Source: an uncultured Prevotellaceae bacterium
Lineage (GTDB): Bacteria > Bacteroidota > Bacteroidia > Bacteroidales > Bacteroidaceae
Reading direction: 5' to 3'
DNA: 64,000 nucleotides
Assembly (NCBI GenBank): GCA_900319225.1
Contig: ONNV01000001.1
Span: 160,663-224,662, forward strand
Shown: positions 26,171 through 34,819 of the stretch, in pieces
Layout of the letters: each line of letters opens with the position of its first letter
Position numbering within the stretch: position 1 is the stretch's first letter
Made by a program: the position numbers and the translations under genes
Notes under the pieces: generated by a model
What the model saw: only the letters and a program-made list of their open reading frames with translations
Database searches by the model: none
Told to the model about the DNA's origin: nothing

Positions 26171-28516
26171 TCAAAGGCAGATCTGCTGCATGAGATGTGC
26201 CGTTTCCAACGCATCTTTTGAGTAGTATGTGGCGCCTATGGCGCTTGCAATATCAGGGGTCATCACCGCACCGCCTACAATTATGGGGCAGGTGATGCCG
26301 CTGGCACGAAGGTACTCGATGGTCTCCTTCATGGAATCAACGGTGGTGGTCATAAGCGCACTCAATCCCACGGCATCCGGGTTCTCGCTGCGGGCAGCCT
26401 CAAGTACAGTCTCCTTAGGCACGTCCTTACCCAGGTCAGTTACGGTGAATCCGTGGCTCTGAACCACAACCTTAACGATGTTCTTGCCTATGTCATGGAC
26501 ATCGCCCTTGACGGTGGCTATGATCATATGGCCCTTTGAGGGCTCGTCATCTCCCTTGGTGCTGAATTGCTCGGATAGTACGGCAAAAGCCAGCTTGGCG
26601 GCTTCGGCCGATCGGATAAGCTGGGGCATGAACACCTCATTGCGGGCAAACTTGGCGCCTACATCACCCAGGGCAGGTATGAGTATCTCATTAATGACCC
26701 TGTCTTTACCCAACTCCGGGAGCTCACGTTCCAGACAATCCTTGACACGGTCCTTGAGACCTTGCGATACGGCGTTGAAGAGGTTGTCAACGGTCTGTTC
26801 CTCTGTTGCCTGGGTGTTGAAATATATGAATCCTGCGCAACCGGGATCATTGCCTGTAAGGGCCATAGATGCACGTACTGTTGCAACCGTGTCGTGGTCA
26901 AGCGGGTTCATGATAGGCATGTCAAGTCCGCCCATGAATGCCATGGCCAGGAAGTTGCGGTTAAGTGTTCCGCGCTCGGGCAGGCCGAACGATACGTTTG
27001 ACAGGCCTACAGTGGTGAGTACACCCAGTTTCTTGAGCTCTGTGAGCGTATTTATGGTTATCTTGGCGTACTGCTGGTTTGATGAGATTGCCATTACCAG
27101 TCCGTCAAATACAAGCAGGCGGCGGTCAATGCCCATGCTCTCGGCACGGGCTATGATTACCTTGGCTATCTCAATGCGGGACTCAGTGGTCTCAGGTACT
27201 CCACGCTCATCAAGCGGCAGTGTCACAGAGGGGCACTGGTAGCGGGCAATGATGGGCAGCAGGCGTGACATGGATTCCTCACCTCCGTTCACGGAGTTGA
27301 TCATGGGCACGCCGTTATAGAGACGTATGGCAGCCTGTATGGCATCCGGATTTGACGAGTCAAGCTGCAAGGGAAGGTCACATACCTCCTGAACCTTGCG
27401 TACTGCTTGGCATAAAAGCGCCTTTTCATCGGAGTTCGGGACACCGCAGTTCAGGTCCAGGAAATCAGCTCCGGCATCTTTCTGTGACAGGGCTTCATGC
27501 TGCAGGTATTCAAAATTACCCTCGGCAAGGGCGGCCTTGAGCTTCTTCTTACCGGTGGGGTTAAGGCGCTCACCGCATATGAGTCCCTTGTCAAGCTTGA
27601 GCAGGACAGTCGATGAGCAGATATATGTGCCGTCCGGCTTGGATAATCCGGGGGCGGGGAGTCCCTTGTACTTTGAGATGGCCTTGATGGTCGTGGGTGA
27701 TGAACCGCAGCATCCGCCCAGAATGGAGGCACCGGCCTCAATCAGGTCCTTGGCAGCATCGGCAAACTGCTCATCGGTCCAGTTGTAGACCACCTCTCCG
27801 TCACGCATCTCGGGCAGACCCTTGTTGGGCTGAGCCAGGATGGGACAGTTTGCGAACGGTTTCATGCGGCGTACCACATCAATCACGCCGGCAGGGTTGG
27901 TGGAGCAGTTTACGCCCAGTGCGTCAACACCCAGCGATGACAGGGTCAGGGCCACGATCTCAGGGGTGGAACCGGTGAGTGTGCGGGCATGGTCATCGAA
28001 TGTCATGGTGGCGAATATGGGCTTGCTGCAGACATCACGGATAGCAAGAATGGCGGCACGCAGCTCATACAGGTCACTGAAGGTCTCCAGCAGGTAACCG
28101 TCTACACGCTCATGCGTATACTCCGCAACCTGACGGAAATTGTCATAGGCCTGCTCAAAGGTGAACTGGCCTACGGGCTCCATGAGCTGTCCCGATGTGG
28201 AGACATCAAACATGATCATGGCGCGGCCGGCAACGGCTGTGCGGGCGTTTTCTATGGCTGCATCAGCTATCTCCTGCCATGTATATTCTGTAGACTGCCA
28301 TTTGACGGGGTTGAGCTCGAATGAGTTGCAGGTTATATACTGGGCTCCGGCCTCGAGGTAGTCTGTGTGCATCTTCTGCACACGGGCGGGGTTGGTGAGG
28401 TTGAGTACGGCAACACCGTTATGCTTGGGCTTGCCTCCATCCGGTTCCTGCGGATGGGCATCGGCCAGTACGGTTCCCTGTGCTCCGTCAAATATCTGAA
28501 TCTTGTCTATCGTCAT
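26171..28516 (-). CDS. metH: Cobalamin-dependent methionine synthase, core form without reactivation domain
   Basis: 781 residues. Order: homocysteine-binding barrel (about 1-300, with GVNCSTNPAG and zinc cysteines in GGCCGSSP), methyltetrahydrofolate pterin barrel (about 310-565, GERLNPTGKKKLK, DLNCGVPN), cap helices, and the B12-binding Rossmann domain with DVHDIGKN (axial His at about 674) ending at residue 781. The AdoMet-binding reactivation domain of full-length MetH is absent; the reading frame closes right after the cobalamin domain. It is 16 bases after metF, so methyl-THF supply and use are co-expressed. Confidence 0.92.
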   Translation of the reverse strand: MTIDKIQIFDGAQGTVLADAHPQEPDGGKPKHNGVAVLNLTNPARVQKMHTDYLEAGAQYITCNSFELNPVKWQSTEYTWQEIADAAIENARTAVAGRAMIMFDVSTSGQLMEPVGQFTFEQAYDNFRQVAEYTHERVDGYLLETFSDLYELRAAILAIRDVCSKPIFATMTFDDHARTLTGSTPEIVALTLSSLGVDALGVNCSTNPAGVIDVVRRMKPFANCPILAQPNKGLPEMRDGEVVYNWTDEQFADAAKDLIEAGASILGGCCGSSPTTIKAISKYKGLPAPGLSKPDGTYICSSTVLLKLDKGLICGERLNPTGKKKLKAALAEGNFEYLQHEALSQKDAGADFLDLNCGVPNSDEKALLCQAVRKVQEVCDLPLQLDSSNPDAIQAAIRLYNGVPMINSVNGGEESMSRLLPIIARYQCPSVTLPLDERGVPETTESRIEIAKVIIARAESMGIDRRLLVFDGLVMAISSNQQYAKITINTLTELKKLGVLTTVGLSNVSFGLPERGTLNRNFLAMAFMGGLDMPIMNPLDHDTVATVRASMALTGNDPGCAGFIYFNTQATEEQTVDNLFNAVSQGLKDRVKDCLERELPELGKDRVINEILIPALGDVGAKFARNEVFMPQLIRSAEAAKLAFAVLSEQFSTKGDDEPSKGHMIIATVKGDVHDIGKNIVKVVVQSHGFTVTDLGKDVPKETVLEAARSENPDAVGLSALMTTTVDSMKETIEYLRASGITCPIIVGGAVMTPDIASAIGATYYSKDALETAHLMQQICL

Positions 28517-28532
28517 TATGGTGTTTCAGTGG

Positions 28533-29417
28533 TTATTTAAAGAAACCGGATGCTACATAGCCTATGTTGTCCATAAGCTTGCTAATGAATCCGCTCTTGT
28601 TCATGGAATAGATGTGAATGCCGTCTACGTCATTGGCCATGAGGTCAAGTATCTGGTAGCTGGTGAATATGAGTCCTATCTCCTCGATGGCTGCCTTGTC
28701 ATCCTTGTAGCGGTCAAACTGGTTGAGCAGTTTGAGAGGAACCTTGCAGCCGGTAACCTGCATCATACGGTCTATCTGAGAGTAGCTGGTTACAGGCATA
28801 ATACCCGGAATGATGGGTACGGTGATTCCGGCCTTGCGGGCTTTGAGAAGGAAGTGGTAGAATACCTCGTTGTCAAAGAAAAGCTGGCTGTCAAAGAACT
28901 CCATGCCTGCATCCTGCTTAACCTTGAGGAACTCTATATCGGTAGTGATGCTGGCTGCCTCGGGGTGTTTCTCGGGGTAGCAGGCTCCGGCCAGTCCGAA
29001 CTGTCCGTCATACTTGCTCTTTATGTATTTGGCCAGGTCACTTGCGTGCTTGTAGTCTGAGAATATGGGGGTGGTGGTATCCTTTGGGATATCGCCGCGC
29101 AGGGTCAGTATGTTCTCTACGCCGTAGCTCTTGAGTTCATCACATACGCTGTCAACCTTTTCACGGGTGGATGCCACGCAGGTAAAATGGGCCAGAGGCT
29201 CTGCGTCTGTATTCTCCTTGATGGTGCGGGCAATCATTGCGGTGTTGGAAAGGGTGTTGCCTAAAGCGCCGTATGTAACGCTCATGTAATCAGGCTTGTA
29301 ACTTGCCAGTTGCTTGATGGTCCTGTCAATCAGGGTAAATGTATCCTCCTCTCTCTTTGGGGGGAAAATCTCAAACGATAAAGTCTTCTTCTTGGCCAGA
29401 ATATCTGAAATCTTCAT
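28533..29417 (-). CDS. metF: 5,10-methylenetetrahydrofolate reductase
   Basis: 294 residues. LSFEIFPPKREEDTF, YKPDYMSVTYGALG, ILTLRGDIPKD and the IIPGIMPVTSYSQIDRM segment are typical of MetF. It reduces methylene-THF to methyl-THF, the methyl donor for MetH encoded next. A promoter at 29499 and a hairpin at 29426-29447 lie upstream. Confidence 0.95.
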   Translation of the reverse strand: MKISDILAKKKTLSFEIFPPKREEDTFTLIDRTIKQLASYKPDYMSVTYGALGNTLSNTAMIARTIKENTDAEPLAHFTCVASTREKVDSVCDELKSYGVENILTLRGDIPKDTTTPIFSDYKHASDLAKYIKSKYDGQFGLAGACYPEKHPEAASITTDIEFLKVKQDAGMEFFDSQLFFDNEVFYHFLLKARKAGITVPIIPGIMPVTSYSQIDRMMQVTGCKVPLKLLNQFDRYKDDKAAIEEIGLIFTSYQILDLMANDVDGIHIYSMNKSGFISKLMDNIGYVASGFFK

Positions 29418-29425
29418 TATTCTTT

Positions 29426-29447
29426 CCTGTCATAGTTTTTGGACAGG
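29426..29447 (-). promoter_or_regulatory. Hairpin in the metF leader
   Basis: On the minus strand CCTGTC and GACAGG (6 bp, 10-base loop) form a stem whose descending arm carries the AGGA just before the metF ATG. Further up in the same roughly 80-base leader, CCGG is repeated as a possible helix. It could hide the ribosome entry site; no known riboswitch consensus was recognised. Confidence 0.4.
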
Positions 29448-29498
29448 CTGGGGGTACCGGTCCGTGGGTTCAACAAATACTTTTTCCGGTTGGGGGTG

Positions 29499-29506
29499 CA
29501 AAGGTA
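29499..29506 (-). promoter_or_regulatory. minus-7 promoter element for metF-metH
   Basis: TACCTTTG on the minus strand, 81 bases upstream of the metF ATG. Confidence 0.65.
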
Positions 29507-29531
29507 ATACTTTTTGCGCAACCTTTATAAT

Positions 29532-30461
29532 TCACTTATTTAAATAACGTTCAGCCTCCATGGCAGCCTTGCAACCGCTGGCTGCGGCGCATATGGCCTG
29601 ACGGTAGGTGGGGTCTGCCACATCACCTGCGGCGAATACACCCGGAACGTTTGTGAGCGGACGTGCACCCTCGGTCTTGATATAGCCGTTTTCATCGGTC
29701 TCTATCCAGGGCTTGAATACGTCGGAGTTGGGTTTGTGTCCGATGGCCAGGAAGAATCCGTCAATGGGTATCTCGTAGTGGCTCTCAGAGGGCAGACCCA
29801 GGTCCTTGACCAGTTTTACGCCCTGAACCTTTGCGTCACCGGTAAGTCCCTCGGCGTTATGGCTGAACAGGACCTCTATCTTGGGGTTCTCAAGCACGCG
29901 CTTCTGCATTATGTCACTGGCGCGCAGGTAGTTCTTGCGGACTATCAGATATACTTTCTGGGCCAGGGTGGAGAGATATGCGGCCTCCTCACATGCGGTA
30001 TCTCCGCCACCTACTACGGCTACCGTTTTCTTGCGGAAGAAAAAGCCGTCACATGTGGCGCAGGCGCTTACACCGCGTCCTGCATATTTCTTCTCATCTT
30101 CAAGTCCCAGATACTTTGCTGTGGCACCGGTTGATATGATTACGGTATCGGCCTGGAGCTGTGTGCCGTCATCTACGGTCACGGTGTAGGGTGCTGAACC
30201 GAAATCAACTGATGTGATGATACCCATACGAATGTCGGCACCGAAACGGGTGGCCTGGGCACGCAGGTCCTCCATCATGTCATATCCGCTTACGCCCTGG
30301 GGGTAACCGGGGAAATTCTCCACAACTGTGGTGGTTATAAGCTGTCCGCCGGACTGTTGTCCCTCATAAAGTACTGGGGCAAGGTTGGCACGTGATGCAT
30401 AGATCGCTGCGGTGAATCCGGCAGGACCGGATCCGATGATAAGGCATTTTACTCTTTCCAT
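29532..30461 (-). CDS. trxB: Thioredoxin-disulfide reductase
   Basis: 309 residues. FAD-binding IIGSGPAGFTAAIYASRA at the N-terminus, redox pair in CATCDG (Cys134 and Cys137), NADPH-binding VVGGGDTACEEA, and FAAGDVADPTYRQ near the end. Transfers electrons from NADPH to thioredoxin. Last of the ftsK, lolA-like, trxB series with short gaps. Confidence 0.95.
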   Translation of the reverse strand: MERVKCLIIGSGPAGFTAAIYASRANLAPVLYEGQQSGGQLITTTVVENFPGYPQGVSGYDMMEDLRAQATRFGADIRMGIITSVDFGSAPYTVTVDDGTQLQADTVIISTGATAKYLGLEDEKKYAGRGVSACATCDGFFFRKKTVAVVGGGDTACEEAAYLSTLAQKVYLIVRKNYLRASDIMQKRVLENPKIEVLFSHNAEGLTGDAKVQGVKLVKDLGLPSESHYEIPIDGFFLAIGHKPNSDVFKPWIETDENGYIKTEGARPLTNVPGVFAAGDVADPTYRQAICAAASGCKAAMEAERYLNK

Positions 30462-30477
30462 ATTGTGTGTCTCTTTT

Positions 30478-31110
30478 TTATCTCAAATCAATGACCTCGA
30501 CATCATCATATTGACTGACGGGGCAGATGAAGGTCTTCTTGTCAAAAGTCTGTCCGGGATTGTAACCGGTTATCTTTACGTTGGCCGATATGTTGCCCAA
30601 CTCCTCGGCAAACACTATGCGGATGGTCTTGAATGCGTATGTAGTGGGGTCAACCTTTGCGGTTACGCTGTAGATTCCTGCTACGCTGTGTTCATCATTC
30701 GTGGCGGTGAGGGTAAAGGTGTCCGTGCCGTTGCCGCTCACGCTGAATCCCTGATGCTTGCTCAGCAGTGCTATGATGTCATAGCGGGCTTTCTCCTCAG
30801 GGGTGGGCTCCGATATGTATATCTCTTCAACGCCCTCTCCGAAATCATTGGCTCTCCACATGGTCTTTCCGTCAAACCACAGCATGTCATCCTCCTCCTT
30901 GACGTAGAAGCAGTTGCCCTGCAGCTTGAGCTCCATATCCACGATGTCAGTGCCGTTGTCATCCCTGATTTCGGCCTCAAGAGTGATGGCCAGAGCTCCG
31001 TCTTTCTGCATTTTTGAGACGGTTTTCTGCAGCAGCTGCTCAGCACTGTCCTGGGCGCTGACAGTCAGTACTGCCATGAGCGATATGATTGTGAACAGGT
31101 ATTTACGCAT
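30478..31110 (-). CDS. LolA-like periplasmic outer-membrane lipoprotein carrier
   Basis: 210 residues from ATG 31110 (MRKYLFTIISLMAVLTVSAQ signal peptide); the TTG two codons earlier overlaps the ftsK stop and is disfavoured. The body has the LolA half-barrel pattern (LLQKTVSKMQKDGALAITLEA, GNCFYVKEEDDMLWFDGKTMW, FKTIRIVFAEELGNISANVKI). LolA ferries lipoproteins from the inner to the outer membrane. It begins two bases after ftsK, an arrangement common in Bacteroidales. Confidence 0.8.
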   Translation of the reverse strand: MRKYLFTIISLMAVLTVSAQDSAEQLLQKTVSKMQKDGALAITLEAEIRDDNGTDIVDMELKLQGNCFYVKEEDDMLWFDGKTMWRANDFGEGVEEIYISEPTPEEKARYDIIALLSKHQGFSVSGNGTDTFTLTATNDEHSVAGIYSVTAKVDPTTYAFKTIRIVFAEELGNISANVKITGYNPGQTFDKKTFICPVSQYDDVEVIDLR

Positions 31111-31112
31111 GA

Positions 31113-33542
31113 TCAAAGCAGGTTATAGGTTTCAAGTATACGGTCCAGCTGAACCTCATCGGTTACCAGCACGGGACGCGGTTTGCTGCCGTCGGCCCTG
31201 CCTACTATGCCTGTGGCCTCCAACTGGTCCATAAGACGTCCCGCACGGTTGTAGCCTATGGAGAACTTGCGCTGTATGAGTGATGTGGATCCGGACTGGT
31301 TTACCACAACCAGACGTGCGGCCTCGGCGAACATGGGGTCAAACTTGCCCATCTCCATACCGCCGTCCATTGCTCCGGCCTCATTCTCGTCAACATACTC
31401 AGGCAGGGGGTATGCATCGGTGTAACCCTGCTGGTGGCTTATGTACTGGCAGATGGCGTTGACCTCGGGTGTGTCAACGAATGCGCACTGTACACGTACC
31501 GGGTCACTGCCTGACAGGAACAGCAGGTCACCGCGACCGATGAGCTGGTTGGCTCCCGGACGGTCCAGGATGGTACGTGAGTCTATCATTGAGCTTACAC
31601 GGAATGCCATACGGGCCGGGAAGTTGGCCTTGATGGTACCGGTTATGATGTTTGTTGTAGGACGCTGTGTGGCGATTATCATGTGCATACCCACGGCACG
31701 TGCCTTCTGGGCGATACGTGCTATAGGCATCTCTATGTCCTTGCCGGCGGTCATGATAAGGTCACCGAACTCATCGATTACAACGACAATGTAGGGCAGG
31801 TAACGGTGTCCCTTCTCGGGGTTGAGCTTGCGGTCCTTGAAGAGATTGTTGTACTCAATTACGGAACGTACGTTGGCGTTCTTGAGCAGCTCATAACGGT
31901 TGTCCATCTCTATGCAGAGGGACTTGAGGGTGTGTATTACCTTGGTGGTGTCTGTTATGATTGCATCGGTTTCATCGGGCATCTTGGCCAGGAAGTGCTT
32001 GACTATGGGGGCGTAGATGCTGAACTCAACCATCTTGGGGTCAACCATGACGAGCTTGAGCTCTGCCGGGTGTTTCTTGTAGAGCAGTGATGTGATTACT
32101 GCGTTAAGACCTACTGACTTACCCTGACCGGTGGCACCGGCAACCAGCAGGTGAGGCATCTTGGCCAGGTCAAACATGAATACCTCATTGGTGATGGTAC
32201 GTCCCAGGGCAACCGGGAGCTCCATCTTGGTCTCTGCAAACTTGCGGCTGTTCAGGATGGACTCCATGGATACCATCACGGGCTTGGCGTTAGGCACCTC
32301 GATGCCGATGGTACCCTTGCCGGGGATGGGCGCGATGATACGTATTCCCAGGGCGGCCAGACTCAATGCGATATCGGCCTCAAGGTTGCGTATCTTGGAT
32401 ATGCGTACGCCGGCGGCGGGAGTGATCTCATAGAGTGTGATGGTGGGACCTACCGTGGCGTTGATGGTATCTATCTCGATGCCAAAGTCCAGCAGGACCT
32501 TGATGATGCGCTGCTTGTTGGCCTCCTGCTCATTCTTGTCGATGGCGGGAGAGTCATTGTCATAGTGCTTGAGCAGGTCCAGGGTGGGGAACTTGTAGTG
32601 TGAAAGGTCCAGACGCGGGTCATAGGGCTCCTGGATCTTACCCTCGGCTTTCTGCTCTTCAGCGCCGGTGGTGATGGTCATCTCTATGTCTGTGGGCTCA
32701 TCGGCCTCAGATTCCTGCTTTACGGCTTTCTTGATCGTCTCCTGCTTGGTTTCCGGGCTCATCTCCTGCTCCTCATCATCGGCGATGGTCTCGTCGGGCT
32801 CAGGCTCGGTAACAGGGGCGGGTTCAAATATGGGCTCGTTATCATATTGCGGCTGCTGTTCCAGGGGCTCATCGGCCTGGTCCTGTGCAGGGGCATCGGG
32901 CTGCTCATGACGGCGCATTCCGCGCTTGAGGCTGTCGGCTCCGTCACGTATCACCTGTATGGTGCGGCGGGTTAGATAGATGCAGAACAGAAGCATGGTG
33001 AGCAGAAGCGACAGTATCACTCCCGGTACGCCGATGTAGTCATGCATGATGTTCAGGATGTTCATGCCGTGGCTGCCGCCCGGAACGATGAATGAGCTCT
33101 GCATTATGGGCGACAGGATGAACTGGAAGAATACCGACAGCCAAACCATGAGGAATGTGCATGCCACAAACCATCTGAATACCCTGAAATGGGTTATGCG
33201 CATCATGTTGAGACCGCACACGATCAGGAATACCGGAATGAGCAGGGATGAGAATCCGAACCATCCGTTAACTATCTTCTCGGACATGCTGGCACCCAGC
33301 TTGCCGGTGCTGTTCTCTATCTCCTGGACTCCGCTGAGCACTGCACTCTGGTCAGTACCTCCGGTAAACAGGAACGATATGTACGCAATGATGAAAAATA
33401 TTGCCAGTATGGTGAGTATGGCACCGCTCACAAACAGGAACGTCTCATTCCTGAAAGTATCGGCAATGCGGCTTATACTAAACTTGAATTCAGGTTTCTG
33501 AGTCCCTGTGCGGGGTTTTGTATCTTTTGCTTTGTCTCTCAT
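31113..33542 (-). CDS. ftsK: DNA translocase FtsK
   Basis: 809 residues. Four N-terminal membrane helices within about 35-190, a Pro/Glu-rich linker (about 205-300), the motor with Walker A GATGQGKS near 467-474, Walker B VVIDEFGDL, and the C-terminal gamma winged helix (QRKFSIGYNRAGRLMDQLE) that reads KOPS-type sequences. FtsK pumps chromosome ends through the closing septum and activates XerCD. Has its own promoter in the space divergent from the DUF5063 gene. Confidence 0.96.
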   Translation of the reverse strand: MRDKAKDTKPRTGTQKPEFKFSISRIADTFRNETFLFVSGAILTILAIFFIIAYISFLFTGGTDQSAVLSGVQEIENSTGKLGASMSEKIVNGWFGFSSLLIPVFLIVCGLNMMRITHFRVFRWFVACTFLMVWLSVFFQFILSPIMQSSFIVPGGSHGMNILNIMHDYIGVPGVILSLLLTMLLFCIYLTRRTIQVIRDGADSLKRGMRRHEQPDAPAQDQADEPLEQQPQYDNEPIFEPAPVTEPEPDETIADDEEQEMSPETKQETIKKAVKQESEADEPTDIEMTITTGAEEQKAEGKIQEPYDPRLDLSHYKFPTLDLLKHYDNDSPAIDKNEQEANKQRIIKVLLDFGIEIDTINATVGPTITLYEITPAAGVRISKIRNLEADIALSLAALGIRIIAPIPGKGTIGIEVPNAKPVMVSMESILNSRKFAETKMELPVALGRTITNEVFMFDLAKMPHLLVAGATGQGKSVGLNAVITSLLYKKHPAELKLVMVDPKMVEFSIYAPIVKHFLAKMPDETDAIITDTTKVIHTLKSLCIEMDNRYELLKNANVRSVIEYNNLFKDRKLNPEKGHRYLPYIVVVIDEFGDLIMTAGKDIEMPIARIAQKARAVGMHMIIATQRPTTNIITGTIKANFPARMAFRVSSMIDSRTILDRPGANQLIGRGDLLFLSGSDPVRVQCAFVDTPEVNAICQYISHQQGYTDAYPLPEYVDENEAGAMDGGMEMGKFDPMFAEAARLVVVNQSGSTSLIQRKFSIGYNRAGRLMDQLEATGIVGRADGSKPRPVLVTDEVQLDRILETYNLL

Positions 33543-33576
33543 AAATGTGTGTCAAGCCCTTTGTATGCTTAATGTG

Positions 33577-33584
33577 CAAAGTTA
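33577..33584 (-). promoter_or_regulatory. minus-7 promoter element for ftsK
   Basis: TAACTTTG on the minus strand, 34 bases upstream of the ftsK ATG; divergent from the element at 33643. Confidence 0.65.
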
Positions 33585-33642
33585 GTAATACTTTGTGATA
33601 ATAAAAAATGAAAATGGGGCGGGTTATAGCCGAAAAAGTGAG

Positions 33643-33650
33643 TAATTTTG
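33643..33650 (+). promoter_or_regulatory. minus-7 promoter element for the DUF5063 gene
   Basis: TAATTTTG followed by CGC, 21 bases before ATG 33672. Confidence 0.7.
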
Positions 33651-33671
33651 CGCCCTGAAAACTTATTGATA

Positions 33672-34190
33672 ATGGAAACATCTGCAGCTTTTAACAAGAA
33701 CACCGTTGAATTCGTGACAGTTGCCGCCGAGTACTGCGCCTTCCTGGAGCGTCTCATGGAGCAGGAACCGGACAGGATCGTAGATGTCCTGTGCAAACTC
33801 CTGCCTCTGGTTTATCTCAAGGCAACCATGCTTCCGGATGCCGAGCCTGAAGGCCTTTACCTTGAAGAGTCCGTTACGGAGCAGGATTATGACGATATTC
33901 GCATGCAGCTGGCCAGATTCCTCGGTGAAAAGGATGATTATCTGGAGGTTTTCGTGGAGGATATGAAATACAGCGACACCCCGGTACGCAAGTGCATATC
34001 GGAGGACCTGGCTGATATATATCAGGCACTCAAGAACTTTGTGCAGTCTTACCGCAGCGGGCTGGATGAGGTTATGACAGAGGCTGTTGCAGTATGTGCC
34101 GAGGGGTTCCGTACCTATTGGGGTCAGACACTGACCAACACCCTGCGTGCTATTCATAACGTAAGGTATGATGATGAGACCGATTTATGA
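33672..34190 (+). CDS. DUF5063 domain protein
   Basis: 172 residues from ATG 33672 (METSAAFNKNTVEFVTVAAEY); a TTG eight codons earlier falls inside the promoter and is rejected. The helical sequence (CKLLPLVYLKATMLPDAEPEG, YLEVFVEDMKYSDTP) matches the DUF5063 family as I know it, which has no assigned function. It overlaps the next gene by 4 bases (ATGA) and so is translationally coupled to an RNase D-like enzyme and an rRNA methyltransferase, hinting at an RNA-related role. Confidence 0.8.
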   Translation: METSAAFNKNTVEFVTVAAEYCAFLERLMEQEPDRIVDVLCKLLPLVYLKATMLPDAEPEGLYLEESVTEQDYDDIRMQLARFLGEKDDYLEVFVEDMKYSDTPVRKCISEDLADIYQALKNFVQSYRSGLDEVMTEAVAVCAEGFRTYWGQTLTNTLRAIHNVRYDDETDL

Positions 34191-34819
34191 TTGAACTGCC
34201 CGATAAAATAGACAAATCAGAACTGGCCGATAAACCCAGAGTTGCTTTTTCCGGCATTGTGGAGGAGATAGACACTGAGGAGAAAGCCCAGAAAGCCATT
34301 GAGACCCTGTCTAAGGAGATGGTGGTGGGTTTTGATACCGAGACAAGGCCCTCGTTTACCCGTGGCGTGGCTCACAAGATTGCGCTGCTGCAGCTCTCTA
34401 CAGACAGGAACGCCTATCTGTTCAGACTCAACAAGATGGGTATTCCGGACTGTGTGGCCGGGTTCCTGACCAATCCCGATATACTCAAGGTGGGTATATC
34501 CATCAAGGATGATTTCCACTCCCTCTCCAGCCGTCGCAAGATGGAGCCCAAGGGTTTTGTGGAGCTGCAGGAATTGTGCGGTGGAATGGGCATAGAGGAG
34601 AAGGGTCTGCAAAAGCTCTACTGCCTTCTGTTCAAGGAGCGCATCTCAAAGAACCAGCAGCTGAGCAACTGGGAGATAGACAGCCTTACCGAGAGCCAGC
34701 GTCAGTATGCGGCAATAGATGCATGGGCATGTCTTAAGATATATCATTACGTCACTGAACTCAAGCAGTCAGGCCAGTACAGGATAATAAAGAAATATGC
34801 AGAAGAGAGTAATACTTAA
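34187..34819 (+). CDS. 3'-5' exonuclease, RNase D/WRN type
   Basis: 210 residues. The DEDD exonuclease motifs are visible: VGFDTETRPSF (Exo I), GISIKDDFHSL (Exo II) and a C-terminal SQRQYAAIDAWACLKIY (Exo III with Tyr/Asp). It lacks the HRDC domains of full RNase D, as in other short Bacteroidota members. Substrate could be RNA or DNA. Sits between DUF5063 and an RlmI-like gene with overlaps on both sides. Confidence 0.9.
   Translation: MIELPDKIDKSELADKPRVAFSGIVEEIDTEEKAQKAIETLSKEMVVGFDTETRPSFTRGVAHKIALLQLSTDRNAYLFRLNKMGIPDCVAGFLTNPDILKVGISIKDDFHSLSSRRKMEPKGFVELQELCGGMGIEEKGLQKLYCLLFKERISKNQQLSNWEIDSLTESQRQYAAIDAWACLKIYHYVTELKQSGQYRIIKKYAEESNT

Noticed and set aside
29426-29506. SAM or cobalamin riboswitch before metF-metH
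   Set aside because: None of the conserved sequence blocks of those classes could be found in the leader.
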